From: Panax quinquefolius
Taxonomy: Eukaryota; Streptophyta; Magnoliopsida; Apiales; Araliaceae
Assembly (NCBI GenBank): GCA_020205615.1
Contig: CM035170.1
Span: 8,302,311-8,366,310, forward strand
Length of the DNA stretch: 64,000 nt
Direction: 5' to 3'
Shown here: one piece after another, positions 1 through 12,680 of the stretch
How positions within the stretch are numbered: position 1 is the first letter of the stretch
Layout of the letters: the number at the start of each line of letters is the position of its first letter
Made by a program: the position numbers and the translations under genes
The notes under the pieces: generated by a model
The model's database searches: none
Seen by the model: only the letters and a program-made list of their open reading frames with translations
Told to the model about the DNA's origin: nothing

Positions 1-1011
1 AGGTATGGATTCATCGTGGATGATGATGATGAGGTACACATCATAGAAGATGATGATCCGAGTTACATTCGATGAGGTAAGACTTCTAGTGTGTACAAAA
101 GGGTCGATTGGGGGCGTCGTGAAATTTCTAGTATTATATGTTGATATACTACGGATAAGGAATAACATACCAATGCTACAATCAGTAAAGATAAAGTTGT
201 CTAAACATTCCTCCATGAATGATTTGGAAGAGTATCTTAATTGGGGATATAAATCTATATAGATAGATTTTAAAGGATGCTCAACTTAACCCAAGGAACG
301 TATATTCATTTGATGCTAAAGTCGTTTAGCATGGCAAGCTCTAAGAGATGTCTCATGTCGATGAGCTATGGAGTGTATCTCTCTTAATAGTCCCCACAGA
401 CTCCTGAAAAGAGAGGTCGCATGAGTGACAATCATGTATGCAATGAAATGTATGAGACCCGATGTTGATCACCATATTATGGAGAAGTTCACTATGAGTC
501 GCTGAAAAACATCTTAAAGTGCTTAACCAAAGACTAAGGATGTGATCATATTCATGGTGGGTCTAAATTAAAACTAGAGGGCTTAATGACTCAAGTTTTT
601 CGACGCACCAAGATGACGTAAAAAATCCACTTTAAGGTAAAGCGTTATCTTGAGCAATTAGTGCAGTTGAATTGGAAAGGTTCCAAATAGCAAAAGAGTT
701 CTTTGGTTTAGTGATAAAGACAAAGTATATAGCTATAAATGAAGTTGCAAATTGATTGTTTGGATTAAAAGTTCATTACTGTAACTAGGAATAGTTCCTA
801 AGTCTCATCTTGGATCTAAACATGTGTTGTGGCACTTTCATTTGATTATTAGAATCATTGAAGATGGGAAATCACTATAGAGATAGTGGACTCTCATGAA
901 CAACATTACATATCCATTAACTAAAGCTTATCCAACAAAGGCCAGGATAATCGCCACTTTAGAAGAAGAGTATGAGATACCATGACGATTGGCTTTAGTT
1001 CAAGTGGGAGA
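1..1011 (+). pseudogene. Ty1/copia pol remnant (end of reverse transcriptase and RNase H)
   Basis: This is the last part of a copia polyprotein, read in several frames. Around 172-261 the translation MLQSVKIKLSKHSSMNDLEE matches the copia RT segment that normally reads SVK..L...FSMKDLGEA. Around 390-470 fragments of the block that normally reads TPEERERMS..PYASA..SIMYAM..TRPDV are visible. At about 800-890 a segment containing SKHVLWHFHLI matches the RNase H block SKHV..RFHLIRE. At least one shift and several stops separate these blocks, so the gene is dead. The upstream gag, protease and integrase lie outside the window. It is followed directly by a purine tract and an LTR, as expected for the 3' end of a copia element. 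The family assignment is firm; the lineage is not resolved. Confidence 0.8.
1001..1011 (+). other. Copia polypurine tract
   Basis: The purine-rich run CAAGTGGGAGA lies directly before the copia LTR. AAGTGGGAGA is the usual plus-strand primer tract of plant copia elements. Confidence 0.7.
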
Positions 1012-2897
1012 TTGAAAGTAGTATGCACACAAGCCAATCATGTTTGATGATAAAGCATATACTTTGTAACAATCTTATTCATTTATTAATAAAAAGTATT
1101 AATTTATTAAAGGCTTTAATTATCTACATGATCTTTGTTTTATAATATGTGATAAACCCATAGTTTTAAGCAATGCTTTTAGAATAATGATGATGATCAT
1201 TCTAATGAGATCTAAATTCTTAGAAAGCTTAAAACTAAAATAGTTCCCAATCATTGGATTACTAAATTGGGGATTAGAGAATCCGGATAGATTGGTACAT
1301 ACGTTGCTTGTTCATTGGATGAGGATGATTGATCTCACGATCATTTGTGTGGAGACACTAAAGCAAGTATGTAGGTGCTTATTAGAGAATAAGTTCAATC
1401 GAACGTGGCTCGCTAAGGAATACCTAATGGAGTTTTACTTGCAATAATAGGAATTCTCAGTGAGTGATAGTAGTCTAAGTGATCCTTGGACTTGAGATCA
1501 TCATAAGTATCTTGTGTATGATGAGTTATACTGACTTATTCCTTAAGACCCTTAGGGTATATCAAAGGGTATGCTTGGGTATAATAAGTTGTACATGGAG
1601 ATAATGTATGATCAATAAAGAATCTACCACTTCTAATAAAGAAGAAAATGTCCTATGTGATTCGATAAATGACAACCCAAGTAGTCCTCGGCAAGGCGAA
1701 TGAAATTAGAAAGGAGTTTCTAATTTGCATTATTTGGAGTTGTGCATTTAAGGATCGAAATACATATAATTAAATAAAATAAGACTTGACAAAGAATTCC
1801 ATGTCTTATATTTAATTGGGACATTGTATGGTGGAAGGATTGAATTGTCACGGTAACTATTTACTCAAAGGTTCTTTTTATGATTAATGTTGAAATCTAT
1901 ATTATCTGGAAAGTCGTTGATCGCTAGGGAGGCTTATCCCTATTGTAGAATAAATATTATTTATTTATTTAAATAAATTAATTGTTTAATTAATTTATTT
2001 AAATAAGATTAGAATTGTTCTAATTGATTTATTCACAACCGGTTTAATATGAAGAACCTAAAGGGTCACACCATAAAAGGAAGAATAATTATTTAAGAAG
2101 TTAATGGCATAATCGTAATAATATGTTAAGTATATTTAATTTAATTTATGGTGATAGAATAAATTAAATAGCTTAATATTTATTATTTAATATTTTAGAA
2201 ATATTAAATATAAATTAATAAGAGGAGTCTTATTAATATTATTACAATTATTATTATTTTAATTTCTAAAAGAGTTTAGAAATTAATTTAATATAAGTAC
2301 TCTCATTTATTCCTAATAGGATTAGGAGGAAAATTAGTTAAAGGAGTTTAATTAATTATCCCTAATAAGATTAGGGAGCTTAATTAATTAAAAGAATTTA
2401 ATTAATTAAATAAAACCCAATTCCTTAATTGTTAAGGTGGGTTGCCCACATCTATAAATAAGAGGAGTCTTATTATGGGTGATGTGGTTGTTGACTTTTA
2501 CAACATACGTAATTCCAATAGTTGAGAGAGACGCCCCTTTTCTATATCTGAGATAGGAAAAACTAGGGTTTGAGCCAATACCCTTCTTCTTGAATCTTTA
2601 TTTTTCCTTGGTGGATCACCTCTGAGGCCAAACATATGGGTGGCTAACGTTGATCAAAGGAAGGAACCAAACCCGGTGGATTCAAGTTGAACGCGAAAAG
2701 GATTGGAGATGAACTTGTACCTGAGGAAGCTCGGATCTTCAAGGGTATGTTTCTTATTCATCTTTTTCGTTTAATTAATAATTATGCATAAAGGGTGATC
2801 CGGGTATATGGTTTGTAAAATTTTTAAACTCTGATTTTTACACGTTTCCACACTTTTATGCAATTTGATTGCGTTCTTGAATATTACAAACCTAACA
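1012..2897 (+). mobile_element. Copia 3' LTR
   Basis: The LTR starts near TTGAAAGT after the polypurine tract (the expected leading TG is blurred) and ends CCTAACA at 2897. It is about 1.9 kb and AT-rich, with no ORF. A TATA box lies at 2452-2460, followed by a leader-like region. The bases after its end (TCCCCTAAGTACGAG) resume element B's LTR: the second B LTR copy reads ATTCCCCTTACGAG at about 33447. The copia element is therefore inserted in B's 5' LTR, with TCCCC as the likely right-hand target duplication. The left copy is outside the window. Confidence 0.7.
2452..2460 (+). promoter_or_regulatory. TATA box of copia LTR
   Basis: CTATAAATA lies in mid-LTR, at the expected U3/R position. 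Confidence 0.5.
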
Positions 2898-3490
2898 TCC
2901 CCTAAGTACGAGAAGAAGAGTCCATAGTCTTATGACTGTTTAAAGGTTTCAAGTATAAACACTTAACAACCTAGGACGTAGTTCAAGGTCTTATGGCCCT
3001 CAGAAGTTCTTTTGATTCTTGTTATTCATTCTTGATTCAAAAGTCGAGTTTTCTTATGAAGTCTTTGATTCATTCGCATGTTATTATTTTATTGTTATAT
3101 TATTATACTTGTGGGAAATCGTGCTCACTCTTGCGTAATAATAACATTGCAGTTAAGAAAGAAAGGTCCTACGAGCCTTCTAATAGCAAAGGGAAGGGTA
3201 AAGTTAACAAGTGATGAAGACTTGTTGTTTATTTGATGTATTTATGTTTTAGACTAATGTTAAAGTTGTGTAAGACTTATTATTTGTTTATGTTTCCGCA
3301 TTTGAGATTTAAGGTTAGTATGACCTGGGATTGATGTATTTACATTCAGATGTTGTAACTCCATAAGGAGATGATTTATTTCTATCTATTTATGTTTTTT
3401 CATTTATTATGGGTAAATAGATACATGATGTTTGGACAATGAACACCAAATCCCGTGAGAATTGAAGTACCCGGATTTGGGGGTGTCACA
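2898..3490 (+). repeat. Element B 5' LTR, 3' portion
   Basis: This is the last 593 bases of the LTR, ending GGTGTCACA. It matches 33447-34024 almost throughout, including AGAAGAAGAGTCCATAGTC near the start and GAAGTACCC near the end. The upstream part is separated by the copia element. The short reading frame at 2993-3214 is not conserved in the second copy and is not treated as a gene. Confidence 0.85.
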
Positions 3491-3493
3491 AGT

Positions 3494-3505
3494 TGGTATC
3501 AAAGC
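3494..3505 (+). other. Primer-binding site, tRNA-iMet type (element B)
   Basis: TGGTATCAAAGC begins three bases after the LTR end and differs by one base from the complement of the plant initiator methionine tRNA 3' end (TGGTATCAGAGC). Confidence 0.85.
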
Positions 3506-3714
3506 TGTAGGTTATGAACCTTAGGTGGGGGAAAAACCTTAGGTAGTAGCCTTATAGAAGAACGAGAACATAGTGGTGATAAACTCTTATCGAGTTCTAA
3601 GAAATGAATTCCTTAATTCATTGAAGATAATAAAAGACTTTATGTGCTTATGTGATAAACTTATGTGCTCGCGAGTATCGATTAGCAACTAAAACTTAAA
3701 ACTGTGTTGTTAAG

Positions 3715-4110
3715 ATGTCGGATGTTGGAAGATCTAGTCGTGCTGGGGAGGAGGAACCCCGAGTGCCTAGAGAGAAGGAGCCCTGAGACATTCATGTCGT
3801 CCGGGAGAAGTTGGTACAGAGAGAACCATCTCCGTTGATCACTGTTGTTGGTCAGGAGCATGAGTCTGATCCAGAGGAGGACCCTGAAGAACAAAAGGAG
3901 GAAGATGAGTTCCCACTGAACTCTATTGCATCTCAGATGTATGACGAGGTGTATGACTGTAACATCGAGCTTCAGGATAGAGTCACAGAGTTGGAAGAGT
4001 TGGCAGATGAACTCCAGGCCACTATAGGATAGAAGAATTAGTAAATCCAAGATCTTGATGCACGTCTTGGAAATGTGGAGTGGAAATTGGTTCACCAAGA
4101 GTGGGAGAAC
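3715..4110 (+). pseudogene. Coiled-coil ORF upstream of gag in element B (first part)
   Basis: A reading frame starts at ATG 3715 (MSDVGRSSRAGEEEPR), about 210 bases after the primer site. It has an in-frame TGA at 3784 and stops near 4030, then continues in frame to 4110, where a CACTA element is inserted. It resumes at 12701-12763 and 19276-19528. The protein is acidic (EEDPEEQKEEDE) and then heptad-like (ELQDRVTELEELADELQ), which suggests a coiled coil. It carries no zinc knuckle, gag or enzyme motif. The real gag starts separately at 19821. I do not recognise the protein. It could be an element-specific ORF or a captured host sequence. Confidence 0.6.
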
Positions 4111-4132
4111 CACTACAAAAAAATGGGGTTTC

Positions 4133-4930
4133 AGTAACAACCGATTTTAGTTGCTAAAGGTGCCAAATTTCGTTGCTTTAAGGTTTTGCAACGACTTTTA
4201 CTTGTCGTTAAGCGTCTTTTGTTCTTGCATGAATGAGCGTTGCTAATTGTTCCGCAACGTACGTATTTTTTTCGTTTCCAAAAGTAATACATTTTGCAAT
4301 GAAATTTGGCTTTCGTACAGAGACATCGATCCTTTAGTAACAAAATGTATTGTTGCAGAATAATAAAATTTTCGTTGCTAAAAACCCCATTTCGTTGCAA
4401 AAGCCTGCTAATTGGCAACGAAATGAACTATTATTTTTTGCAACGACCATGCATTTTCGTTGCAATTGACACCATTTTGCAACGACATTTTTCGTTGTAG
4501 TAAATAATGAAAATTATTGCCTAAACTTGCTTTCGTTGCGGAATGTAAAATTTTTAGCAACGATTTTTCGTTGCTAATTATATTATTTGGCAACGACATT
4601 ATGCTGAATCAACAACGAAAATGTTTGTTGCTGGTTATTTTTCAATAGCAAAGAAAGTCGTCGATTAGCAACGACATTATATGTTGCCGTTTTATTATAT
4701 GTGCAACGAAAGTTGATATGATTTGCAACGATAAAAAATGTTGCCTTTTATGTTAGTATTAGCAACAATATCCTCTTCGTTGTTATTAGGTTAATTTTTT
4801 ATTGCCAAATATTATATTTTTAATGCCATTAGCAACGAACATTTGTTGCTAAATGTATAAAAAATTGTTGCTATATTAAAACTTGTTCAATGCTTTGGTA
4901 ACGAATTATATTGTTGCCAAATCAAAATTT
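4133..4930. repeat. Left subterminal repeat array of the outer CACTA
   Basis: There are many copies of GCAACGA and its complement TCGTTGC, in both orientations, often as TTTCGTTGC. Such arrays are the expected transposase-binding region of CACTA ends. The small reading frames over this stretch are translations of the array. Confidence 0.85.
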
Positions 4931-5528
4931 GACATTCTTTTTGTGTACCTGGCTAGCTCAATGTCCCCATAGCAAATAATGACAAAAAATATAAAAAACT
5001 AAAATATTATTAACTTAATAAAATCATCCACTACATAATCATTCATTATCTTTACAATTAACCATCTAAAACTATCACAGTTCTTCAATCAAAGTATATA
5101 TCTACATATATAGAGAGAGTACACTTCATAATTTCGTCCCTTTTCTTCTGTAAAAGTAGCACAAAAATTTGATACTCAGTATTGTATGGCAGGTCATAGA
5201 AGCAGTCTTCTTGCACATATTTAAAAATAATAGCAAGTTAGGAAAATGAAGCAAATAGGTCATAAGAGGCACTTAATGCCAAAATCAATATATAAAGACA
5301 ATAGAGTTGTTACGTAGTACTAATATTATTAAACCAACACCTGATCTCAAGCATAGCATCCCTAGATCCTAACAATGCTTTAAGAATTTATACTTGGCTT
5401 GGTTCACTAGCCTGGCCCATCCACTGTTCAAGGTATCAGCATTAGTTAGGTAAGCTTAATCATAATCAAGGCAATCTTTATAAGATAACGTGTAGCCTCC
5501 ATAAGAAAATTGGCGCAAATCAAATGCA
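4931..5528. other. Outer CACTA interior, no gene seen
   Basis: This AT-rich stretch between the subterminal array and the nested CACTA has a TATATAGAGAGAG run near 5110. I see no coding similarity. Confidence 0.4.
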
Positions 5529-7488
5529 CACTGCAAGAAAAGGGTCTATCAATGATCATGACGTCGTGACCGCCATGCTTGGTCGCAGATAGCTATTATA
5601 ATGACAAAGTATATAATCGTGATAGTCGTCAGATATAAAATCTGGTCACTAGGATGTACATCTGTGACCACCATTAGCGACCGATATATTTGCAACCGCT
5701 AATAGCGATCGAATTCGTCATTTCGGTCGCTAAGCTGAGTCAGCATGGCTCAGGGCCAAAGGCTGACGTGGTCCATGTGGTCATGATCGCAAAGAAGTGA
5801 CCGTCGCCTACGATATACCCTCAAATGCTTAGCGATTAAGCTAAAGACATCAACATCGCATGCGGTCACTGATTCTAAAAAACTGAAAAATAACTTTTTG
5901 CTGTTTTGCATAATTCCCAAAAAACTGTACCTGTTTTGTACCTGTTATATCCCAACACACATACAAAATTATATAAACATCCATCGTCCACCAAACTAGC
6001 TAGCTAGTATATAAACTATATATATAAACCTTTAAAAATCGCTATGAATTAAATAAATAACCACAAATCTAATGTTTAAGTAACATATAGACATCCAAAG
6101 AATGAATATACAAGTATAAGCTTATACTATAACTACAAAATTGATCTAAAGCAGGTACGTCAAGCATCATCGCCTCCTTGATCACCCTGTAATTAACAAA
6201 ATAATAAAACAAGTTACAAATATAGTAATTATTTTGATACTGATATATATTACGATAATATATACAACAAATTGATTTTATACCTCGTCGCCATCCCCAT
6301 ACTGTCCCGCTGCTGCTGTCGCTACTGCTTCAGCTAACTCCTCAGGATCAAGAGCCCCTAGATGTCCGCCTAGTATCTTCAAAAGATTTTGATCTCGACA
6401 TATAGCTCTCACACAGTCAGTCGGAGTATGAACAGCTGGATGACTCGATGACTGTGAAGATTGGGTAGCAGAGCTGCCTGAGCCACTGAAGGATGGACGT
6501 CGTCGTTGTCCTTGACCTTTAATGTAGTTCTTCTTCACAACAGACGCCCTCACCCTCTCCCTCTCCCACAACAGATGTCCTTGACCTCTGAAAACTTCTC
6601 CCCACCCCCTAACTTTTGCATTATACTGAACACATCTAGGAAACAGACAAGAGTAGAATTATTTGTCCAATTCCCACAATGAAAACAACAAACTGCTTTG
6701 TTTAGCCTATAAATTTCAATAACTTGAAACTTTTAATATAATAACTCAATCCACAAATTAGGATAAGCAAAACAAGTCCCAATAAAACACTAGGGTTTAA
6801 TGTTGTTCCCAAACCCCCAATATAAATATATATTTAATCCAGCAAAGATGCATGGAGAGGAAATACTAGAACACCCAACAGGAATACAAACAAATTTCAC
6901 AGAATTACTACAACAATCCATATGGAATATAAATTATTTCCCACAAACAATTCTGTGTGTTATTCAACATTAATCTTCAAATTTAGAAAACTATAAAAAT
7001 TATTGCAGTTAGGGTTACCTGTGGGCGGCGGCGACAATGGCAGTGGTGGCGGTGGGCCGGCGACTAATTCTTCTCCTTCTTCTCTTCCCCCCTTTCTCCC
7101 TCTTCTCTCTATTTGCTCCCTCTTTTTTTGTTCTTTCGTCTGTGTCGAGAGAATGACTGATACTGGTTAGATTAAGTTTGATCAGCGACCACCTTTAGCG
7201 ACCGTATGCGGTCGCTAAATTTTAATGACATGGACTTATCAGCGACCGCATGCGGTCGTTGATATCAAGTAGTCTCACAAAATCATCGCGCCAACATTTC
7301 CTGCCAAATTTTTGGAAGCAAAATTGTGCTAGCGATAGATAATGACCGCGTGCGATCACAATCGATATTGAATATCAATCAATAAAATTACTACGATTAG
7401 CAGAAGTCGATCGCTATTATTAATGAAGACCGATCGCCAATGCGGTCACGATATTATCGGGTCATTGATAGGCCTTTTTCTTGTAGTG
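5529..7488. mobile_element. Nested second CACTA element
   Basis: The left end reads CACTGCAAGAAAAGGGTCTA and the right end, reverse complemented, CACTACAAGAAAAAGGCCTA. The target duplication GCA is at 5526-5528 and 7489-7491. Subterminal repeats here are built on GCGACCG/CGGTCGC, unlike the outer element's GCAACGA, so the two belong to different CACTA families. A perfect 16-bp palindrome CGACCGCATGCGGTCG lies at 7243-7258. At 1960 bp with one short ORF, it is non-autonomous. Confidence 0.92.
6165..6571 (-). pseudogene. Short two-exon ORF inside the nested CACTA
   Basis: A 97-codon frame (6278-6571) has a basic start, a Ser/Gln-rich middle (SGSGSSATQSSQSSSHP) and an acidic Gly/Asp end. The frame runs into a GT donor just after the GDGDE codons near 6284. 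A matching AG acceptor lies near 6191, followed by codons for GDQGGDDA and a stop. An intron of about 94 bp is therefore likely. The composition resembles the low-complexity tail of some plant transposon-encoded ORFs, but no catalytic domain is present. The function is unknown. It may be the 3' remnant of the family's transposase or accessory gene. Confidence 0.35.
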
Positions 7489-7639
7489 GCAATAAACAGA
7501 GAATGAATCAAATAACCCAGAAAATTTGCTTGTTACATATACCATGGTATACCGACATGATTAAAAAAAGAAAAAAGAAAAAAAATTACTAATATTTATA
7601 GTATTGAGTTTTCTTTGTACATATTAAGTAGATAATATG

Positions 7640-7915
7640 GCAATAGTTGTAAAAAGACAATTGATTGAAAGAATTACCTCTTCTGACTTACACATGCTGC
7701 AACTGTTGATGACGCATTTATATGCATCCCAATGTTCTTCTGCCAATTTTCTTAACAGATTCAACTGTATTTCAAGAGCTGAATGTGCATTAGACAACTT
7801 TGTCCAGGTATCTCTGGACTTTTGAGGATCAGATTTTTGCTATTTCTTGACAGCACCGACCATTGATGGTGTGGATGATCCTCCAGTTCCAGGCTCGCCT
7901 AGTAACTGGAAATGT
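7640..7915 (-). pseudogene. Unidentified captured coding fragment
   Basis: Read on the minus strand, a stretch near 7660-7850 gives helical, coding-like sequence with SALEIQLNLLRKLAEEHWDA, preceded by a Ser/Gly/Thr segment and one stop. I do not recognise the source. Its orientation matches the eIF2-gamma and CAMTA fragments further right, so it may be another captured exon. Confidence 0.3.
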
Positions 7916-8285
7916 ATCATTATTATTATGCCCAACTTTAACAAGAAACATGTCAATGCAGAGATATGTAGTTTCTAGCACAAAGCTTTCTAATTATATA
8001 AACGTGTTGTGTTGTTTTGGTAGGTGGAAAACATCCCTTTGAAGCTCTAAGACCCTCTCTGAGCCGAATGGGCTCAATGGTGATCTAGATAAGAAATTCC
8101 GACCATTTGGCAGCCCTCATATATATCCCATCGAACCAAGACAATATTTGCAGAATAATAACTTCGAAAACTGGAAAGAGTACTTCCTATGTTTGAATTT
8201 CATGAGGTACTTTCCTTTAAAATCTACATTAGGTGGAAACTTTCTCAATTCATAGATAGATTATTGACATATAATATGTGCATAG

Positions 8286-8687
8286 TTGCTTAGACCAAGC
8301 AATCAAATGCATATAAACATGCAAAATACAAAATACAATGAATGTTTGTATACTTACCAAAGATCATCAATGGAGGCAAGCGAATTTAGTCCTCTCATGC
8401 AATACAATGAAAGCGGCTTTGAGCTATCACATGCACCACATCCAGATCTGCAGTTAATATTTCTTGGTTTGGATCTTCACTCAATGATGAACCACCCCAA
8501 GGTAACTAAGCAATGCTACGACCACAACAAATTTGTCATGGTCGCAGATGATCCCAGTCCAATTTTTGCAACTTCAGGCTTAGAATTTTCTCCATTTGAT
8601 TCTCCGGCGTTGAAGGTAATTGAAGTAAAAGGTTTAAGGGTGGCCAATGATTCTGGAGATAAAGGGAGACCAAGGGCTTCAATCTAA
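8286..8687 (+). other. 133-codon ORF of unknown origin in the outer CACTA
   Basis: This open frame contains FVMVADDPSPIFATSGLEFS and has no motif I recognise. It lies on the strand opposite to the recognised captured exons. It may be chance, or another decayed capture. No function is claimed. Confidence 0.2.
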
Positions 8688-9229
8688 GAAAAAGGGGGGC
8701 GGGGGACAACATTATCTTTACTTCAATAATATCATAAAGATCACAATTCAAATCATTACATATTAAAGAAATCTCATGATAATCACATACAGAAAATAGT
8801 GAAGCATAAAAGAAATTTCATATAGCATGTGATCACATATTGATATAATCAAACCAAGTTATTCCACTTGTTTTTTGTCTTAAAAAGGTCGCACCTATAA
8901 ACAATTCATCCAATTTTGCAAAGGTAGGCTACCTTATTTTATGCATCTAAATACAATTAATAGTCCCAAACACCAAAATAGTTTTATGCAGATTGCCCAT
9001 GTTCATATCACTTCACTATCCACACATAACTAGCATATATGCAATGCTAAAAACTATGGCATAGCTAATGCAACAACAAATGCAAATTATAGATGGAGGA
9101 CATGAAGAGCCATAGCCTTTGAAGCAATGAGGACATTAAGGAGTTGATAATTAATGAAAACTAATTCTCCATGCCTTAAAAAATAGAAGGGTAAGTACAG
9201 ATCTACAACTTAACACTTTAAAAACTTAC

Positions 9230-9527
9230 TGGGCAATCAACAAAAGACACATGCCTTAGTAACTTCATCCTAGAGTTCTCAAATTCAGGCACATCACACA
9301 TGGGAGCATCTTCTTTCCCACTTCCATAAGCTCTGTTTAAAAAATTGAGAATGATGAAGATAAAATCGAGTTCCAAATTCAAATACATGTACACAACACC
9401 ATTATGAACTTACTTGTAACACATCGGGCGGGCAAGGCGTTCATCTTCACATTTGTATATCTTTGCATTTGCATATCCGAAGCTTTATGGTAATGTTGCG
9501 TTCCACCTCATTTTGAAATGAACAATT
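9230..9527 (-). pseudogene. Captured fragment of translation initiation factor eIF2 subunit gamma
   Basis: Two exons read on the minus strand. Exon 9414-9527 gives FQNEVERNITIKL and then, after a one-base insertion, GYANAKIYKCEDERLARPMC. Exon 9230-9332 gives AYGSGKEDAPMCDVPEFENS then RMKLLRHVSFVDCP. These match the start of the GTPase domain of eIF2-gamma, the subunit that carries initiator Met-tRNA, from the switch I side through the zinc-binding Cys region to the DCPG motif. Acceptor and donor sites are preserved (ACAG before each exon, GTAAG after), so genomic DNA rather than cDNA was captured. The P-loop exon and everything after DCP are absent, so it cannot make a working factor. Confidence 0.85.
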
Positions 9528-9599
9528 CTGCAAACAAATGAGAGATCAAAATATCTCGCTTTAAGGTTCTACATGTATAACTAATGTTAGAATTACATT

Positions 9600-10060
9600 A
9601 CTTCTTTGGTTATTAAGCTTCACTTTTTCATGGTCATATTTCTTATTTAACCTAAAAATCAAGATACAATAAGTTTTCACAAAGTAGATGAGATAAATAT
9701 ATACTCCCACTTATAATAAACTAAATTCGGCTCACATATGTCAACCTATAATTGTAAATAATAGTGAATAAGTTCCAATTTTGATAAAGAAACCTTTATC
9801 CAGATTAAGTATATCACACGCTTAAGGACCAACATATGTTTATGGTACGCACTAATTAACACTATTTACTTGTTTGCATACAAGGGACGACTCTGAATGC
9901 CTTATAGACAATGACTAAGCATCAAACTCAGCAGCATTACCTGAATTGATCTTGTTAAGCTTCACTTTTCCCATAGAATATTGCAATACTCGGTCAATTA
10001 ACACTCCCATACCGTGAGTATATAGTTTATCAACTGAAGGAGCCACAACAGTTGAAATGA
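9600..10060 (-). pseudogene. Unidentified captured exon, present as two related pieces
   Basis: On the minus strand, 9950-10040 reads in an open frame as VDKLYTHGMGVLIDRVLQYS then MGKVKLNKINS, and ends at a GTAATG donor-like site. A related stretch near 9600-9660 reads YDHEKVKLNNQRS and also follows an AG and precedes GTAATG. The two pieces look like duplicates of one exon. I cannot name the parent gene. Confidence 0.35.
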
Positions 10061-10382
10061 AAAATGAACCATGCAACCCAGTAAATCATCCAGTAGAGAA
10101 TGATCACAAAAGGAAGAATCATCAACTTCTCTATTTATACTTATCAAGTATGTGTACGAGGCTTAGTTAAAAATTTGTAGAAACTCAAATCAATAGACTT
10201 CTCAAACACTGACTGAGGGAATACTAAAATTAGCAATTAATATGAGAATATCAACTCCAACTGACATATCAAAAATAAAAGCAAAACAAAATACTAGGTA
10301 AAGCCAATCGAGTAAAATGGCTATTTACCTTAGTGTGACCCTTCAAGACAATCTCATTAAATACTAGGAATTCTGTTAATTT

Positions 10383-10540
10383 ATCGAGTAATGCTTCTCA
10401 GACATTCCATACTCACCATCACCATACTCTTTTAGCTGCTTCTTTTGGAATGACTGTACCCTGAAGACTTGATGAATGCGAGCAACAACTTGAGTAGCAT
10501 TACATACAGTAGCTAATGAATCCTTCAATGACTTTGTAAT
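10383..10540 (-). pseudogene. Captured exon of a calmodulin-binding transcription activator (CAMTA)
   Basis: The minus strand reads SLKDSLATVCNATQVVARIH then QVFRVQSFQKKQLKEYGDG then EYGMSE. This is the conserved CAMTA segment leading into the IQ-motif region (SLKDSLAAV.NATQAAARIHQVFRVQSFQRKQL.EYG). In the host protein it lies between the ankyrin repeats and the calmodulin-binding end. Only this one exon is seen and its ends have drifted, so it is a gene fragment, not a gene. It has the same orientation as the eIF2-gamma exons and lies about 860 bp to their right. Confidence 0.85.
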
Positions 10541-10548
10541 AAAAAATA

Positions 10549-10620
10549 TCCTTATAGCTTAGTTGGTTTGAGCATTTGTTTAAGGAGAGTGAGAGGTCTA
10601 GAGTTCAATTCTCAAGAATA
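10549..10620 (+). repeat. tRNA-derived SINE-like head
   Basis: TAGCTTAGTTGGTT (10555-10568) fits a pol III A box, and GAGTTCAATTC (10601-10611) a degenerate B box at normal spacing. The cloverleaf arms do not pair well, so it is not a functional tRNA. It abuts the CAMTA fragment. Confidence 0.45.
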
Positions 10621-10670
10621 ACATTATTTTATTTTATTTTTTAAAAAGCCCACGGGTCGGGCCATGCTTT

Positions 10671-11240
<570 letters not shown>

Positions 11241-11503
11241 ATATAGCACAATGAAGCATGAAAAATTTTAATAATGACTTATAAGTAAAAAAAAAAAGTT
11301 AAAATTTAAGTTATTGTCACACTAAATAATAACAAATGACTTATAATTTAGTTTAACCAACTTATAAGTCATTGCCAAACACCCTCTAATACAAGACATA
11401 AAGAGAAATTAATATGTGATTATAAAAAAATTACAAGTCGAGAAAAAGGAGAATTTGAAAAATGGGAGTTAAAAGAAACTTACACACCATCGGTGCAATT
11501 TTA
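11241..11503. other. Spacer between the two microsatellites, possible MITE end
   Basis: It has no gene. The segment near 11340-11390 contains ACTTATAAGT and ends GCCAAACACCCTCT, resembling the outer end of an hAT-type MITE. No matching second end was found, so this is tentative. Confidence 0.3.
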
Positions 11504-11815
<312 letters not shown>

Positions 11816-11929
11816 AACTTCTTGAGATTATATTAATGGTATATAGTGAAGGAGAAGAAAGGAATATATGAGAGAAATCTCATGTTTTGATATAAATAAT
11901 AATCCTTGCAAGATATTAACAGATAACTT

Positions 11930-11990
11930 GTGTTGCTCCAGCGATCAAATGACCAAAGTTCTAAATGATAGGTCACAGGTTCGAATTTGT
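11930..11990 (+). repeat. tRNA-derived SINE-like head
   Basis: GTTGCTCCAGCGATCAAATG resembles a pol III A box region, and GGTCACAGGTTCGAATTTG contains a good B box (GGTTCGAATTT). The acceptor stem is missing, so it is not a working tRNA. Confidence 0.4.
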
Positions 11991-12099
11991 TTTGCATTTG
12001 GATATAATTTTTAAATACTAAATATGAATATTTTTTGACAATTCTCCGAATACCGAATATGGTCTTACAAAAACATGTTTATTGGGATTATCTTAATTT

Positions 12100-12680
12100 A
12101 AGACAACATTTTAATAGTTGTTGCAAAAAGTTGTATAAGATATGCAACGAAAATAAAAATTATTGCCAATGAATGTGGTCCATATTAGGAAACGAAATAT
12201 AGCAACAAAAAAATTTCCGTTGCCCATGATGAGGAGAAATAGAGTGGTTAGAAATTTTGCAATGAATTTCTAACGAATTTTGTTTTCAAATTTTGCAACG
12301 ACTTATGAATTTCGTTGCAAAAAGTGAAAGCCTGACACAATCTGCAACGAAGGACACGTTTCGTTGCTAAACATACACTTTTAACAACGACTTATAAAGC
12401 TGTTGCGTGAAAATTCGTTGCTAAAGCCCTATTTTTAACAACAAAATAACTTTTGTTGCCCACGATGACGGGAAATCAAGTGGCCGAAAATTTTGCAACG
12501 AATTTCTAACGAAATTTTTTCCCGCCAATGAATTAGCAACGAAATTTTGCAACGACTTATGAATTTTGTTGCAAAAAGTGAAAGCCTGACACAATTTGCA
12601 ACGAAGGACAAATTTCGTTGCTAAACATATACTTTTAGCAACGACTTATAAAGTCGTTGCCCGAAAAATCGTTGCTAAAG
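12100..12680. repeat. Right subterminal repeat array of the outer CACTA
   Basis: There are dense GCAACGA/TCGTTGC units, as at the left end. Two longer blocks around 12280-12430 and 12490-12665 repeat each other, both holding GTGAAAGCCTGACACAAT, so the right array includes an internal duplication. Confidence 0.85.

Noticed and set aside
3682..4140. 152-codon minus-strand frame at 3682-4140
   Set aside because: It is antisense to the coiled-coil ORF of element B, and the plus strand shows the better amino acid pattern.
4131..4599. Small frames on both strands near the left end of the outer CACTA
   Set aside because: They are translations of the GCAACGA subterminal array.
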